Positions 27,270 through 37,001 of a stretch of DNA of 64,000 nt are shown here, one piece after another (position 1 is the stretch's first letter; the number at the start of each line of letters is the position of its first letter). The translations under genes were made by a program, and so were the position numbers. The notes under the pieces were generated by a model. That model was not told where the DNA came from, ran no database searches, and saw nothing but the letters and a program-made list of their open reading frames with translations. This DNA comes from Verrucomicrobiia bacterium (GTDB lineage: Bacteria; Verrucomicrobiota; Verrucomicrobiia; Verrucomicrobiales; DEV007): the NCBI GenBank assembly GCA_030427505.1, contig JAUICH010000023.1:1-64000 (forward strand). The letters run 5' to 3'.

Positions 27270-27677
27270 GGAGACGGGATGGGGGAGAGGACGGAGCCTT
27301 TCAGAGGAAAGGTGGGCACGGAAGTTTTTGTCACTCCGCACCTCCTCTCTTTGTACTTTCAGAATCGCCAAGACAGGAGAGATAGGGCGCCGGTCGAACG
27401 GGTTCTGGGATGGCGAGCATTCGCCAGCGAACCTTCAGCCCGCAACCGTATCGGGAACCTATTTCCCAGGCCTGAAGGCCTGGGCCTGGGCTTTGCGCAA
27501 TTGAGCTTCCAGCCCTTCTCTGTCAGCCGGATCTGGCGATCCGGGAGATCTGATTTTTTGGGGGGATCCCGTGGGCTGAGACGGGGGCGCAACCTCGGAG
27601 GGATGGCTGCGATTTTCGTGATCCTTGAATAGCGGTAGAGGGAACCTCCTCGGCTACGCTTTCCTGAAGTTGTTCTA
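27270..27677. repeat. Intergenic region with palindromic repeat
   Basis: This 408-base gap lies between converging genes. About 27425-27515 holds a repeat of the CAGGCCTGAAGGCCTG type flanked by GAACCTTCAGCCCGC and GAGCTTCCAGCCC words, related to those at 28370-29060 and 55115-55205. No gene is seen. Confidence 0.6.
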
Positions 27678-28229
27678 CTAGAAGCGCTTTTTGGAGGCAG
27701 CGGCGGGTGAGGTCTTTCGCCTCCGCGAGGAGCTGGCTCCGTTTTCGCTTTGCTGCCTTTTTCTTTCTTCCCGGGCGGCGCGGCGTTCCAGGCGCCGGGC
27801 GCGGGCGGCGCGGGCTCTTTGTTCCCATTCGGAGAGGGGCGGTTCTTCCGGGGGGTTCTTGGCGGCCCGTTGGTCTCTCAGGCGAGTGAGCAGGGTGGTG
27901 GTGCCGTAGAAAAGGACGGCGCCCACGGCGATGCCGGCCGCGGCGGTGGTCAAGACGCTGGCGATGGGGCGCTCGGCGATGAGTTCGGCCAGGGCTTCCT
28001 GTTCGTGCTTGATGGCGCGGGAGGTCTTGCGAGCGGAGCGGGCGAGCCGTTTGCGGACTTCTTCGGTGGCGTGGGAGAGGGTGTCCGCGCCGGAGTGCAG
28101 GGCCTGGGAGGCGGTGTCCCGGGCGCTCTCGGCGCGGCCGGAGAGGGATTCGCCGATGTCTTCGAGGAAACGGCGGGTGACTTTTTCCAGTTGTTGAGCG
28201 TTCCGGGAAAGGGCGTGCTGTGTGCTCAT
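27678..28229 (-). CDS. DUF883/ElaB-YqjD-like membrane-anchored protein
   Basis: This 183-residue protein has an N-terminal amphipathic, Ala/Glu/Arg-rich helical part (residues 1-85, probable coiled coil). One hydrophobic segment follows, preceded by ERP (IASVLTTAAAGIAVGAVLFYG, about 92-112), then a very basic Arg/Lys-rich tail. The helix-plus-ERPxxS layout is that of DUF883 proteins such as YqjD and ElaB, which sit on the inner membrane and associate with stationary-phase ribosomes. The long basic tail is unusual. The start is ATG 28229; the open frame extends upstream only through repeat DNA. Confidence 0.65.
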   Translation of the reverse strand: MSTQHALSRNAQQLEKVTRRFLEDIGESLSGRAESARDTASQALHSGADTLSHATEEVRKRLARSARKTSRAIKHEQEALAELIAERPIASVLTTAAAGIAVGAVLFYGTTTLLTRLRDQRAAKNPPEEPPLSEWEQRARAARARRLERRAAREERKRQQSENGASSSRRRKTSPAAASKKRF

Positions 28230-29133
28230 GGGAATGGGTAGTTGGGTAAGGTTGCCCACGATTGGGTGAGCCAAGTTGGTCTCTTCCTTTGAATACGGAT
28301 GGATGGGAGGAAAAGATTCAGATGGGAGGCGGGGCGGCGCGAAGCGGTGCCGCGTTGGGATGCGGAAGTGGGACCGGAGGCCGCGTTTGCGAGCGGGCTT
28401 CCAGCCCGCGACGAGGGGCCAGGCCGTGGTTCCAGGGCTGGAAGCCCTTCGCTTTGTGCGGGCGCCCTTCCAGGGCGCTTTTTGTCTCGAGTCTTTGAGG
28501 TGCCTGCCGGCCGCCTGGCGAGGGATTGCGGGCGCCGCACGCGACCTTACAGGGCGCGATGAGTGGGGGACGGGTAACACAGGCCTGAACGGCCTGTGCT
28601 TTGTGCAAGCGAGCCTTCGGCCCGCGGCGTTGGGGTGGGGCTGTGGTCCTTTTGTGTGGTGCGGGTTTCCGCCTTTTGGGGCGCTTCTTGTCTTGGGTCA
28701 TTGACCTTGTTCTTCCGGTCGCCTTGGGAAAGATCGCGGGCGCCGCACGCGACCTTACAGGGCGCGATGAGTGGGGGATGGGTAACACAGGCCTGAACGG
28801 CCTGTGCTTTGTGCAAGCGAGCCTTCGGCCCGCGGCGTTGGGGTGGGGCTGTGGTCCTTTTGTGTGGTGCGGGTTTCCGCCTTTTGGGGCGCTTTTTGTC
28901 TTCGAGTCTTTGAGGTGCCTGCCGGCCGCCTGGCGAGGGATCGCGGGCGCCGCACGCGACTTTACAGGCCGCCGGATTCTCCGATCGGACGCACACAGGC
29001 CTGAACGGCCTGTGCTTTGTGCAAGCGAGCCTTCGGCCCGCCTTTTCTGGAGGCGAGCCGGTTGAGCGGAGCGGGCGGGGTGGGTTTGCCTGTTCGGAAT
29101 GGCAGGGGCAGAACGTGAATCGATTCCGCTTAG
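28230..29133. repeat. Tandem array of about 208-bp units plus palindromic repeats
   Basis: This gap of roughly 0.9 kb is made largely of repeats. A unit starting GCGACCTTACAGGGCGCGAT occurs at 28541 and again at 28749, with a diverged third start at 28956, a period of about 208 bases. Each unit contains CAGGCCTGAACGGCCTGTGC and GCGAGCCTTCGGCCCGC palindromes. A part of the flank (GTGCCTGCCGGCCGCCTGGC, near 28500 and 28917) is shared out of register, so the array is mosaic. All open frames here are repeat-derived. Confidence 0.85.
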
Positions 29134-29217
29134 GGAAGCCGGAAGCCGGAAGCCGGAAGCCGGAAGCCGGAAGCCGGAAGCCGGAAGCCGGAAGACGGAA
29201 GACGGAAGACGGAAGAC
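29134..29217. repeat. Compound 7-bp microsatellite
   Basis: Eight perfect copies of GGAAGCC (29134-29189) are followed by four perfect copies of GGAAGAC (29190-29217). The array ends 25 bases beyond the stop codon of the minus-strand ceramidase-like gene. Confidence 0.97.
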
Positions 29218-29241
29218 GGAAGGGGCGGGAACTCCGGGGGC

Positions 29242-30684
29242 TTAGCCGCCGTGGAGTTCGGCGAGCATTTCGAGGAGGTTCCGGGTGAGGATTTCGGAGG
29301 AGTCTTTGGCGACTTTGTTAGTGCCCAGCCAGGTTTCGTAGCCGCCGAGTTCGTGCTGGCGCGGAGGCGGGAGGTAGCCGTAGGAGCCGTTGGCGAGTTC
29401 GATGATGAAGGTGTGGGGGAAGGGGCTTTTCTCTTTAATCTCGAGACCGATTTCCACGAGCACCTCGAAGGGCATGGAGACGATGGCCTGGTCGCCGACG
29501 CGGATGGCCTGGACGATGACGTCCACGGTTTCGGGGTTTTCGGCCTGGTTCAGGGTGCGGTTGGCGTAGATGGCGGCGAGCCGGGGGAGCTTTTCCTGAT
29601 CCTTTTCAGTGAGGGCGAGGATTTCCTTGGCGCGTTGGATTTGTTCTTCCGAAGGGAGGCGGTAGTGGAGGGTCACTTCGCGCTGGAGCATGGCGACGGT
29701 GGCGTCCGGGTGGTAGTCGATGTCGCGGGTGGCGCGCCAGGAGGCGTCGGCCACTTTGGCGGCGACGAGGCGGATCTGCTCGAAGGGCTCGCGCGGGGGA
29801 CGGTTGTCGTAGAAGTCGATGTTATTGATGTCGCCGCTGGTGCCATTCGTCAGCATGGCGACGAAGCTCCCCGGGGCGTTTCTCACGCGGGAGGGCATGA
29901 GCCGGGCGTACTCCCCAAAGTAGTCGGCGGAGACCTGGCCGGAGGTGGCGCCCACGTAGTGCAGGGGGTAGTTGCCGATGAAGGCGAGGGGCTGGTTACC
30001 TTTCCGGGCGCGGATGTCGAGGACGGAGACCTGGGGATCCACGGGGCCGGCGGCTTTTTCGATGTCCCGGTGGCTGGGGTTCATCTTGACCTGATCCATC
30101 TCGCCGAAGGGGTTCAGGGGCATGGTGCCTTCCTTCAGGTAGTAGCGGCGGTTGAAGACTTCCTCCGGCACTTCATCCCGGCCCCAGCCGGCGGCGGCGG
30201 GCTTCAGGTTTCCGATGGCGGTCTTGATGGCTTCCACCATGCCGTTGAGCGCTCTTTCCTGGTAGGCCTGTTCCACGGGATTGGAGCTGCCTTTGGATGG
30301 GGAGGGGGCGCTGTGGGAGTGGGTGGCGGCGATGAGGATGTTTGCCGGGTCCCAGCCGGTGGCCTGGGCGGCGAGGTCTTTCATCGCGTCACAGGTTTCG
30401 CGGGAAATACCGACGGCGTCGATGGTGGCGATGACGGCGCGGCCGCCGCCATTCTGAAAGGCAATGGCCCGGGCGGTGAGGGGATCGTGCGCTTCGGTGG
30501 CGGGCTTGGGGGTGAAGCCTCCGCGCAGGGCCACGGGCCACTGGTCCGGCGTGATGTCGATGGCGGCGGCGCCGGACAGGAAGCCCTCTTCGGCGGCGGC
30601 CGGAGAGGGGAAAAGAGGACTGCCTGGGGAGGTGGCGAGGAAGAGACAGAACAGGAAGGCCGGTAGAAAACGGGGGATTTTCAT
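29242..30684 (-). CDS. Exported neutral-ceramidase-like hydrolase
   Basis: This 480-residue protein has a signal peptide (residues 1-31). Its N-terminal strand AAAIDITPDQ and the ATHSHSAPSP motif (His122, His124) match the zinc site of neutral/alkaline ceramidases; TNGTSGDINNIDF resembles the GDVSPN catalytic region. It is shorter than true ceramidases (about 650 residues) and lacks the C-terminal immunoglobulin-like domain. Such shortened homologues are common in PVC bacteria and probably cleave other amides. It is the last gene of the minus-strand nucleoside/ribose operon, 77 bases after ribokinase. Confidence 0.72.
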   Translation of the reverse strand: MKIPRFLPAFLFCLFLATSPGSPLFPSPAAAEEGFLSGAAAIDITPDQWPVALRGGFTPKPATEAHDPLTARAIAFQNGGGRAVIATIDAVGISRETCDAMKDLAAQATGWDPANILIAATHSHSAPSPSKGSSNPVEQAYQERALNGMVEAIKTAIGNLKPAAAGWGRDEVPEEVFNRRYYLKEGTMPLNPFGEMDQVKMNPSHRDIEKAAGPVDPQVSVLDIRARKGNQPLAFIGNYPLHYVGATSGQVSADYFGEYARLMPSRVRNAPGSFVAMLTNGTSGDINNIDFYDNRPPREPFEQIRLVAAKVADASWRATRDIDYHPDATVAMLQREVTLHYRLPSEEQIQRAKEILALTEKDQEKLPRLAAIYANRTLNQAENPETVDVIVQAIRVGDQAIVSMPFEVLVEIGLEIKEKSPFPHTFIIELANGSYGYLPPPRQHELGGYETWLGTNKVAKDSSEILTRNLLEMLAELHGG

Positions 30685-30761
30685 GCCGCATTTCTGCCCA
30701 GCGGGGAGGTGTGAGTAAAGCAGAAACGCGCCGCGATTGCGGGAGGCGGTTTGTGTTGCCT

Positions 30762-31706
30762 CTATGGCAAGACCGCTTCGAGGGCTTTGGCGCTGGGCAT
30801 GGCCTCCTGGGCGCCGGGCTGGAGGGTGGCGAGGGCGCCGGCGGCATTGGCGCGGCGGAGGGCTTCCCGGAGAGGTAAGCCGCTGGCGATGGCGGTGGCG
30901 AGAGTGCCGGTGAAGGCGTCGCCCGCGCCCACGGTATCGACGGGCTGGACTTCCAGGGTGGGGATCTCTTCCGCGCCGGAATCGGAGGCGGCGGTGAGGA
31001 GCAGGGTGGAGCGGGCGCCTCGGGTGATGATGAGGGCGCCGATCCGGTGGGTGTTCATCCAGCTAAGCCAGGGGGTGGGGTCCTGGAGGAGCGTGTCCGG
31101 GGTCTGGCCGAAGAGGGCGGCGCTTTCGCTTTCGTTGACGATGAGGTAGCCGATGGGAACCTCGCCCCAGGGAAAGGCGGGATCGAATGGGGAGGGATTG
31201 AAGACAATGGGCACGCCGCGATTTTCCGCGAGGCGCATGGCTTCCAGGACGGCGGGCTGGGGGATTTCGAGCTGGAGAACGAGGGCGCCCGCCGTGTCGA
31301 GGGTGGCCTCGGCCTGGCGGATGAGGTCCGGCGCTACAGCGCCATTGGCCCCGGCCACGACGATGATGAGGTTTTCGGCGGAGGCATCCACGCCGATGAG
31401 GGCGGTGCCGGTGGGGGCGTCTCCGGTGCGGGAAACGTGGGAGTGGCCGATGCCTTCGCGGGTGAGGTGATCGCGGTAGGCGGCGCCGTCGGCGTCATCG
31501 CCCACGCAGCCGATGAGGGTGACTTGGGCCCCCTGGCGAGCCGCCGCGACGGCCTGGTTGGCGCCTTTTCCACCAAAGCGCTTGATCAGGCCGTGGGCGG
31601 GCACGGTTTCGCCCGGCGCGGGCAGGCGCTCCATGGTGGCGATGTAGTCCACGTTCAGAGAACCGGCCACGACCACGTTGGTGGGTTTGTCAGGAGCGCT
31701 GCTCAT
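30762..31706 (-). CDS. rbsK: Ribokinase
   Basis: This 314-residue PfkB-family kinase belongs to the RbsK branch. N-terminal NVVVAGSLNVDYIATMERLPAPGETV and the GGKGANQAVAAARQGA motif are diagnostic, and the C-terminal DTVGAGDAFTGTLATAI holds the catalytic Asp and anion hole. It would phosphorylate ribose at O5 in the cytoplasm. The start is ATG 31706; the same frame runs open far upstream but only through the sulfatase gene in another frame. Neighbouring nucleoside hydrolases would supply ribose. Confidence 0.9.
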   Translation of the reverse strand: MSSAPDKPTNVVVAGSLNVDYIATMERLPAPGETVPAHGLIKRFGGKGANQAVAAARQGAQVTLIGCVGDDADGAAYRDHLTREGIGHSHVSRTGDAPTGTALIGVDASAENLIIVVAGANGAVAPDLIRQAEATLDTAGALVLQLEIPQPAVLEAMRLAENRGVPIVFNPSPFDPAFPWGEVPIGYLIVNESESAALFGQTPDTLLQDPTPWLSWMNTHRIGALIITRGARSTLLLTAASDSGAEEIPTLEVQPVDTVGAGDAFTGTLATAIASGLPLREALRRANAAGALATLQPGAQEAMPSAKALEAVLP

Positions 31707-31726
31707 GTGGGCGAGGTCGCGCTGGC

Positions 31727-33580
31727 TTACTTGCGCCGGACATAGACGTAGTAAGCGCCGCAGATGGGGTTGCGGTCCGCGCCGTCGAACCAGGTATGGA
31801 GCCGGGCGGGTCCGGCGGGCAGTTGGGTGGTGAAGGTGGCGGCTTTGTCCTCTGGCTTCACCTTCTGGACCATCATGCCGCCATTGATGAAGACGCGGGC
31901 CCGGTCGATGGGCAGGGCGACTCCGGGTTCCAGAGTGCCGTCGGTGACTTGGGTGGCGGGCAGGCTGGCGGTCAGCGCCAAGTCCGTCTCCCGAGGCCAG
32001 CGGCGGAGTTCGAATTCGTACTCTCCGGCCTCGGCCACTTCCAGTTCCCAGAAGCCGTTTTTCAGGTCGGCTTTGCGGATCTGCCGCTGCTGATCCACGA
32101 AGACATCCAGCCATTCGCAAGCGGTGAGCATCATGGGATTCTCCGCTTCGCTGCCGATGATGACGGGTTGGGGTTCGTTGGCGATGGGACCGACTTCGGC
32201 CCACCAGTCATCCAGGCGTTGGCGCATTTTTTCGGCGACTTCCGGGTAGAGGTCGATGACGTTCTCCTGCTGGAGGGGGTCGGCCTCCAGGTTGTAGAGT
32301 TCTTTGTCCTCCAGGAGACGCCAGCGTTTCCACAACACTCCCGCGCCTTCGCGGGTCATGATGGACCGGCTGTCGGGAGAGGGATAGTCGAAGCCGATGG
32401 GCATGCGGCTGTAGTTGATAACCAGGATGCGGTCTTCCGGCATGGAAGTCTGGCCGCGCAGCACGGGAGCGAGGCTGATGCCGTCGAACCGGGGCGGTTC
32501 GGTGGTGGTGAGGCCGCAGAGGTCGATGAGGGTGGGCAGGATGTCCTGCACTTCGGCGAGGCCCGCCTCGTCACGCGGTTCGCCGAGATCGCCACTGGGC
32601 CAGCGCACAAAGCAGGGCACGCGGTGGCCGCCTTCCCAGAGTTCCGTCTTCTTCCCGCGCATGCCGGCGGGGTAGTAGAGATGGGCGAAGGTGCTGCCGT
32701 TGTCCGTCATGAAGATGAGGACGGTGTTTTCTTTCAGGCCGTTTTCGGTGAGGAAGGTTTCCAGCTTGCCGACATTGGTATCGATGTTCCGGATCATGGC
32801 CAGGTAACGAATCAGCTCGGTCCGGGGCAGTTTGTCAGGGAGCTTGCCGGCCTCTTCCGCCTTGATGAAGTCGGCCTCCATGGCTTTGCGGTCTGCGGGT
32901 GGCACCCAGTGGGGGCCGTGGGGAGCATTGGTGGGCAGGTAGGTGAAGAAGGGTTCGCCAGCGTCCGCCTGTTGCTTCATCCAGGCTATGGCCTCCTGAA
33001 AGAAGAGGTCCGTGCAGTAGGCTTCGTAGTTCTCCAGCTTCCCGTTGCGGTGGTAGGCGTCGGAGAAGTAGTCGTTGTCCCAGTGGTCGGGCACGGAATT
33101 GATGTGGGAGGAGGGGAACCAGAGCGCTTCCTGAAAGCCGCGATCCTCGGGGCGGAAGGGGTAGTTGTCCCCCAGGTGCCACTTGCCGAAGATGCCGGTG
33201 TGGTAACCGTTTTCCGCGAAGAAGTCCGCCATGGTGGGTAGCGAGGCCCGCAGCAGGGTGCGGCCGCTGCTGACGTTGATGGCGCCGTTCCGGCCCGCGT
33301 CCAGGCCGGTCATGAGCTGGCCGCGGGTGGGGGTACACATGGGGGCGACGTGGAAGTCGGTGAAGCGCACGCTTTCCGCGTGGAGGGCGTCGAGGTTCGG
33401 GGTTTTCAGGACGGGGTTTCCGTGGACGGAAAGCTCGGGGTAACCCTGGTCGTCGGTGAGGAGGACGATGACGTTGGGGCGTCCGGCGGCGGTGGCTCTT
33501 CCTGAAGAAGCGAGGAAGCCGAAGGCAAGAGCCAGAATCAGAGCCAGGGAGGAGGCAGCGTTTCTTAGTTTAGAGGACAT
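31727..33580 (-). CDS. Exported arylsulfatase
   Basis: This 617-residue sulfatase has a signal peptide (1-32) and PNVIVLLTDDQGYPELSVHGN for metal binding. The formylglycine signature CTPTRGQLMTG has Cys82 as the modified residue, and GKWHLGD follows downstream. About 140 residues after the core form an extra beta-rich domain. Activity needs a formylglycine-generating enzyme, not encoded in this window. It sits between nucleoside hydrolases and ribokinase, an odd place for a sulfatase. Confidence 0.9.
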   Translation of the reverse strand: MSSKLRNAASSLALILALAFGFLASSGRATAAGRPNVIVLLTDDQGYPELSVHGNPVLKTPNLDALHAESVRFTDFHVAPMCTPTRGQLMTGLDAGRNGAINVSSGRTLLRASLPTMADFFAENGYHTGIFGKWHLGDNYPFRPEDRGFQEALWFPSSHINSVPDHWDNDYFSDAYHRNGKLENYEAYCTDLFFQEAIAWMKQQADAGEPFFTYLPTNAPHGPHWVPPADRKAMEADFIKAEEAGKLPDKLPRTELIRYLAMIRNIDTNVGKLETFLTENGLKENTVLIFMTDNGSTFAHLYYPAGMRGKKTELWEGGHRVPCFVRWPSGDLGEPRDEAGLAEVQDILPTLIDLCGLTTTEPPRFDGISLAPVLRGQTSMPEDRILVINYSRMPIGFDYPSPDSRSIMTREGAGVLWKRWRLLEDKELYNLEADPLQQENVIDLYPEVAEKMRQRLDDWWAEVGPIANEPQPVIIGSEAENPMMLTACEWLDVFVDQQRQIRKADLKNGFWELEVAEAGEYEFELRRWPRETDLALTASLPATQVTDGTLEPGVALPIDRARVFINGGMMVQKVKPEDKAATFTTQLPAGPARLHTWFDGADRNPICGAYYVYVRRK

Positions 33581-33596
33581 GGTGCTGGCGGGCGGT

Positions 33597-34628
<1,032 letters not shown>

Positions 34629-34641
34629 CGCGCTGGAGGGC

Positions 34642-35679
34642 TTACTTCGTGGAGGCAGGCGGTTCGCTGGTCAGTTGCACCAGGGCTTCGCGGAGCCGGG
34701 CGGTGCGAACGCCGTTCAGGATGAGGAAGCGGTGCTTGCCACTTTCCTTCGGCTTGAACCAGGTGGCGGAGTCGTCCTCCACCACGACGTTTCCGGCGGG
34801 GGACAGCTCGAAGTAGCCGCGGTCCGGGTAGATGGCGTAGAGGGCGGCGGTGAGGTCCCAGGTGGGCCGGTCATGCGGCGGGGGATTGTAGTAGATGTAG
34901 GCGTCTTTGATGGGATGGTGCGCCACGTAGTCGAAGTCCTGCTCGATACTTTCGTGGGGGTAGGCGGCCGCGACGCCGATTTCGTAGCCGCTCCAGATGA
35001 TTTCACCCGGCCAGTCTTCGGCCAACCTTTGAGCCGAGGGGATGTCTTTCTTCACATTGTATTCCAGGTGCCGCGTGTCGAACTTCACGGTCTGGAAGGC
35101 TCCGGCCATGATGACGAGAACCTTTACTTTTTTCTCGATGAGTTCTTTGCCGCTGAGGGGGGAAATATCATCCGGTTGCGACTCTAACAAGCGTACGAAA
35201 TTTGTGAAGAAACCGACTTGGACAAGGGAGACGGAGTTGTCTGGCTGTTCCGCCAGGGTTTTTCGCAAAAGAGCGGTGGCGTCTGGGGCGTCCTCGCCGC
35301 TTTTCAGGTCGTGGGGGTAGGCGAGTTTGCCGTCCGCCATGGTGTCCGCGACTTTCAGATACTTTCCTTCTTCCGGGGTGACGCCGCTCCCTTTGACGAC
35401 GCCGATGGGGACATCGGGCCGGCCGTAGAAGGTGTTGATCGCGTCCACGAAAGCGGCGGCCTTCGGGTGGTCCTTGGTGATGGTGACCGCGAGGAGGCGG
35501 CAGGCGTTTCGTTTTTCCAGATTGTGGATGCAGGCCAGGGCCATGGCGTCGTCCACGTCGTTGCCCATGTCGGTGTCGAAGATGATGGAGACGGGCTCAT
35601 TGGCGGCGGCGGAGGGAGTCAGCGGCGCCAAGCCGGTGGCCAGGAGCGCGGAGAGGATGAGAGTCAGGTGGGGTTTCAT
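34642..35679 (-). CDS. Exported nucleoside hydrolase (second)
   Basis: This 345-residue paralogue has a signal peptide (1-26), IIFDTDMGNDVDDAMAL with Asp35, Asp37, Asp41, Asp43 and Asp44 for calcium, AINTFYGRPDVPIG, and a PHDRPTWDLTAALYA catalytic segment near residue 265. It overlaps the preceding paralogue by four bases, so it is translationally coupled. It is close in sequence to the third copy, pointing to a tandem duplication. Confidence 0.87.
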   Translation of the reverse strand: MKPHLTLILSALLATGLAPLTPSAAANEPVSIIFDTDMGNDVDDAMALACIHNLEKRNACRLLAVTITKDHPKAAAFVDAINTFYGRPDVPIGVVKGSGVTPEEGKYLKVADTMADGKLAYPHDLKSGEDAPDATALLRKTLAEQPDNSVSLVQVGFFTNFVRLLESQPDDISPLSGKELIEKKVKVLVIMAGAFQTVKFDTRHLEYNVKKDIPSAQRLAEDWPGEIIWSGYEIGVAAAYPHESIEQDFDYVAHHPIKDAYIYYNPPPHDRPTWDLTAALYAIYPDRGYFELSPAGNVVVEDDSATWFKPKESGKHRFLILNGVRTARLREALVQLTSEPPASTK

Positions 35680-36728
35680 GGTTTTTGGGAGAGGGTTTGC
35701 GGGGGTTGGCAGACGAGTTGGACCAGGGCTTCCTGGACCCGGGCGGCCTGGGTGGGGGACATAAGGAGGAAGCGGTCCCGCTTGCTGGTCTGAGCGCCTT
35801 TCTTGACGGGTGTGAAGCGGGTGAAGCCGTCGCCTTCCACGGAGACGCGGCCGGGCACGGAGAGGTCGAAATAGCCGCGCTCCGGATAGACGGCGTATAA
35901 CACGCTGGTCAGGTCCCAGGTGGGGCGGTCGTGCTCGGGGCCGCTGTGCAGGAGGTAGGCTTCCTTCACGGGGTGGTGAGGGACGTACGAGAAGTCGTTC
36001 GCAATGCTCTCGCGGGGATAGGCCACGGCGATGCCGATTTCGAAGCCGCTCCAGATGACCGGCACCTCGTCCGGCCAGTGAGCCGCGAGGTCTTGCATGA
36101 CGGGGATGCCATTGATGACATTGGCTTCCAGGTAGTGGTTGCTGCCGTTGATGTTGGTGAACGCGCCCGCCATGACGGACAGGAGGCGGACTTTTTTCCG
36201 GACCAGCTCGACGCCGGAGAGGGGGGAGAACTCATCCGCCTCCGTGTGGAGGAGCCCGGCGACATTGGTGGCGAGGCCGACCTGGATGATGGAGACCGAG
36301 CCGTCCGGCTGCGCCGCGAGAAGCTGGCGGAGCAAGGAGACGGCGTCCGGCGTGTCCTCATTATTCAGGAGATCGTGAGGGTAGCGAAACGCGTCGCCGT
36401 CCTTTTCATTCACCAGCGCCAGGTAGCGGCTTTCGCGAACCTGGGCGTCGCGCGTGACGCCGATGGGGAGATCCGGGCGGCCGTAGAAGGTGTTGATGGC
36501 GTCGGTGAAAGGACCGGTGAGAGGATTGATTTTGGAAATGGTGACACCGAGCAGTTCGCAGGCGCCGCGATCTTCCAAAGTGTGCAGCATGGCGAGCGCC
36601 AGGACATCGTCCACGTCGCCGGAGATGTCGGTATCGAAGATGACCTTAACGGGTTCGTCCGCTTGAACCGTCCCACTGCAAGCCAGTAAAGCTCCCGCGA
36701 AAAAGGCGAAGGCAGCACTCCAGCCCAA
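35676..36728 (-). CDS. Exported nucleoside hydrolase (third), start adjoining repeat DNA
   Basis: The core protein is 350 residues: VIFDTDISGDVDDVLAL (calcium Asp32, Asp34, Asp38, Asp40, Asp41), INTFYGRPDLPIG and EHDRPTWDLTSVLYA. I chose TTG 36728 because it begins a good signal peptide (GWSAAFAFFAGALLACSGTV, cleavage after VQA, or a lipoprotein Cys at LLAC). The frame stays open back to ATG 37001, directly after the permease stop. The extra 91 residues there are translated palindromic repeats, hydrophilic and not signal-like. No good ribosome site precedes the TTG, so the real start is uncertain. Confidence 0.8.
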   Translation of the reverse strand: MGWSAAFAFFAGALLACSGTVQADEPVKVIFDTDISGDVDDVLALAMLHTLEDRGACELLGVTISKINPLTGPFTDAINTFYGRPDLPIGVTRDAQVRESRYLALVNEKDGDAFRYPHDLLNNEDTPDAVSLLRQLLAAQPDGSVSIIQVGLATNVAGLLHTEADEFSPLSGVELVRKKVRLLSVMAGAFTNINGSNHYLEANVINGIPVMQDLAAHWPDEVPVIWSGFEIGIAVAYPRESIANDFSYVPHHPVKEAYLLHSGPEHDRPTWDLTSVLYAVYPERGYFDLSVPGRVSVEGDGFTRFTPVKKGAQTSKRDRFLLMSPTQAARVQEALVQLVCQPPQTLSQKP

Positions 36729-36960
36729 GGCGAATTTGGAGTGAGGTGGCAGAGCGCGGTTTGTTAAAACCGCGCGGCGACACCGCTTTGGGAGGAGACC
36801 CGCGAATTTCCCTAACAAGCACTCCAAACCCATTCGCCTGCCTCCCAAACCGGGCTGACGGCCCGGCCGCGCAAAGCCCAGGGTTTCAACCCTGGGAATC
36901 CTGACGGATATACCATTGCGGGCTGAAGGCCCGCGCGCGAACTTCCGTTGGTCACCCTCT
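36729..36960. repeat. Dispersed repeats between permease and nucleoside hydrolase
   Basis: Two kinds of repeat lie here. At about 36730-36840 is a block with GCGGTTTGTTAAAACCGCGC and CACCGCTTTGGGAGG words. At 36850-36950 are palindromes GGGCTGACGGCCC, CAGGGTTTCAACCCTG and GCGGGCTGAAGGCCCGC. On the minus strand the block is open in frame with the nucleoside hydrolase. Confidence 0.75.
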
Positions 36961-37001
36961 ACGTTCGCATCCTTAAAGGCTTTCTTCGCTGCCGTCTTCA
37001 T

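Noticed and set aside
28230-28580. N-terminal extension of the DUF883-like frame
   Set aside because: The added residues come from the repeat array; the ATG at 28229 gives the natural DUF883-like start.
28541-29060. CRISPR array
   Set aside because: Units are about 208 bases and adjoin directly, with no short conserved repeat alternating with unique spacers, and no cas genes are present.
31707-32204. N-terminal extension of the ribokinase frame
   Set aside because: It lies inside the sulfatase gene in another frame and its Arg/His-rich sequence has no ribokinase character.
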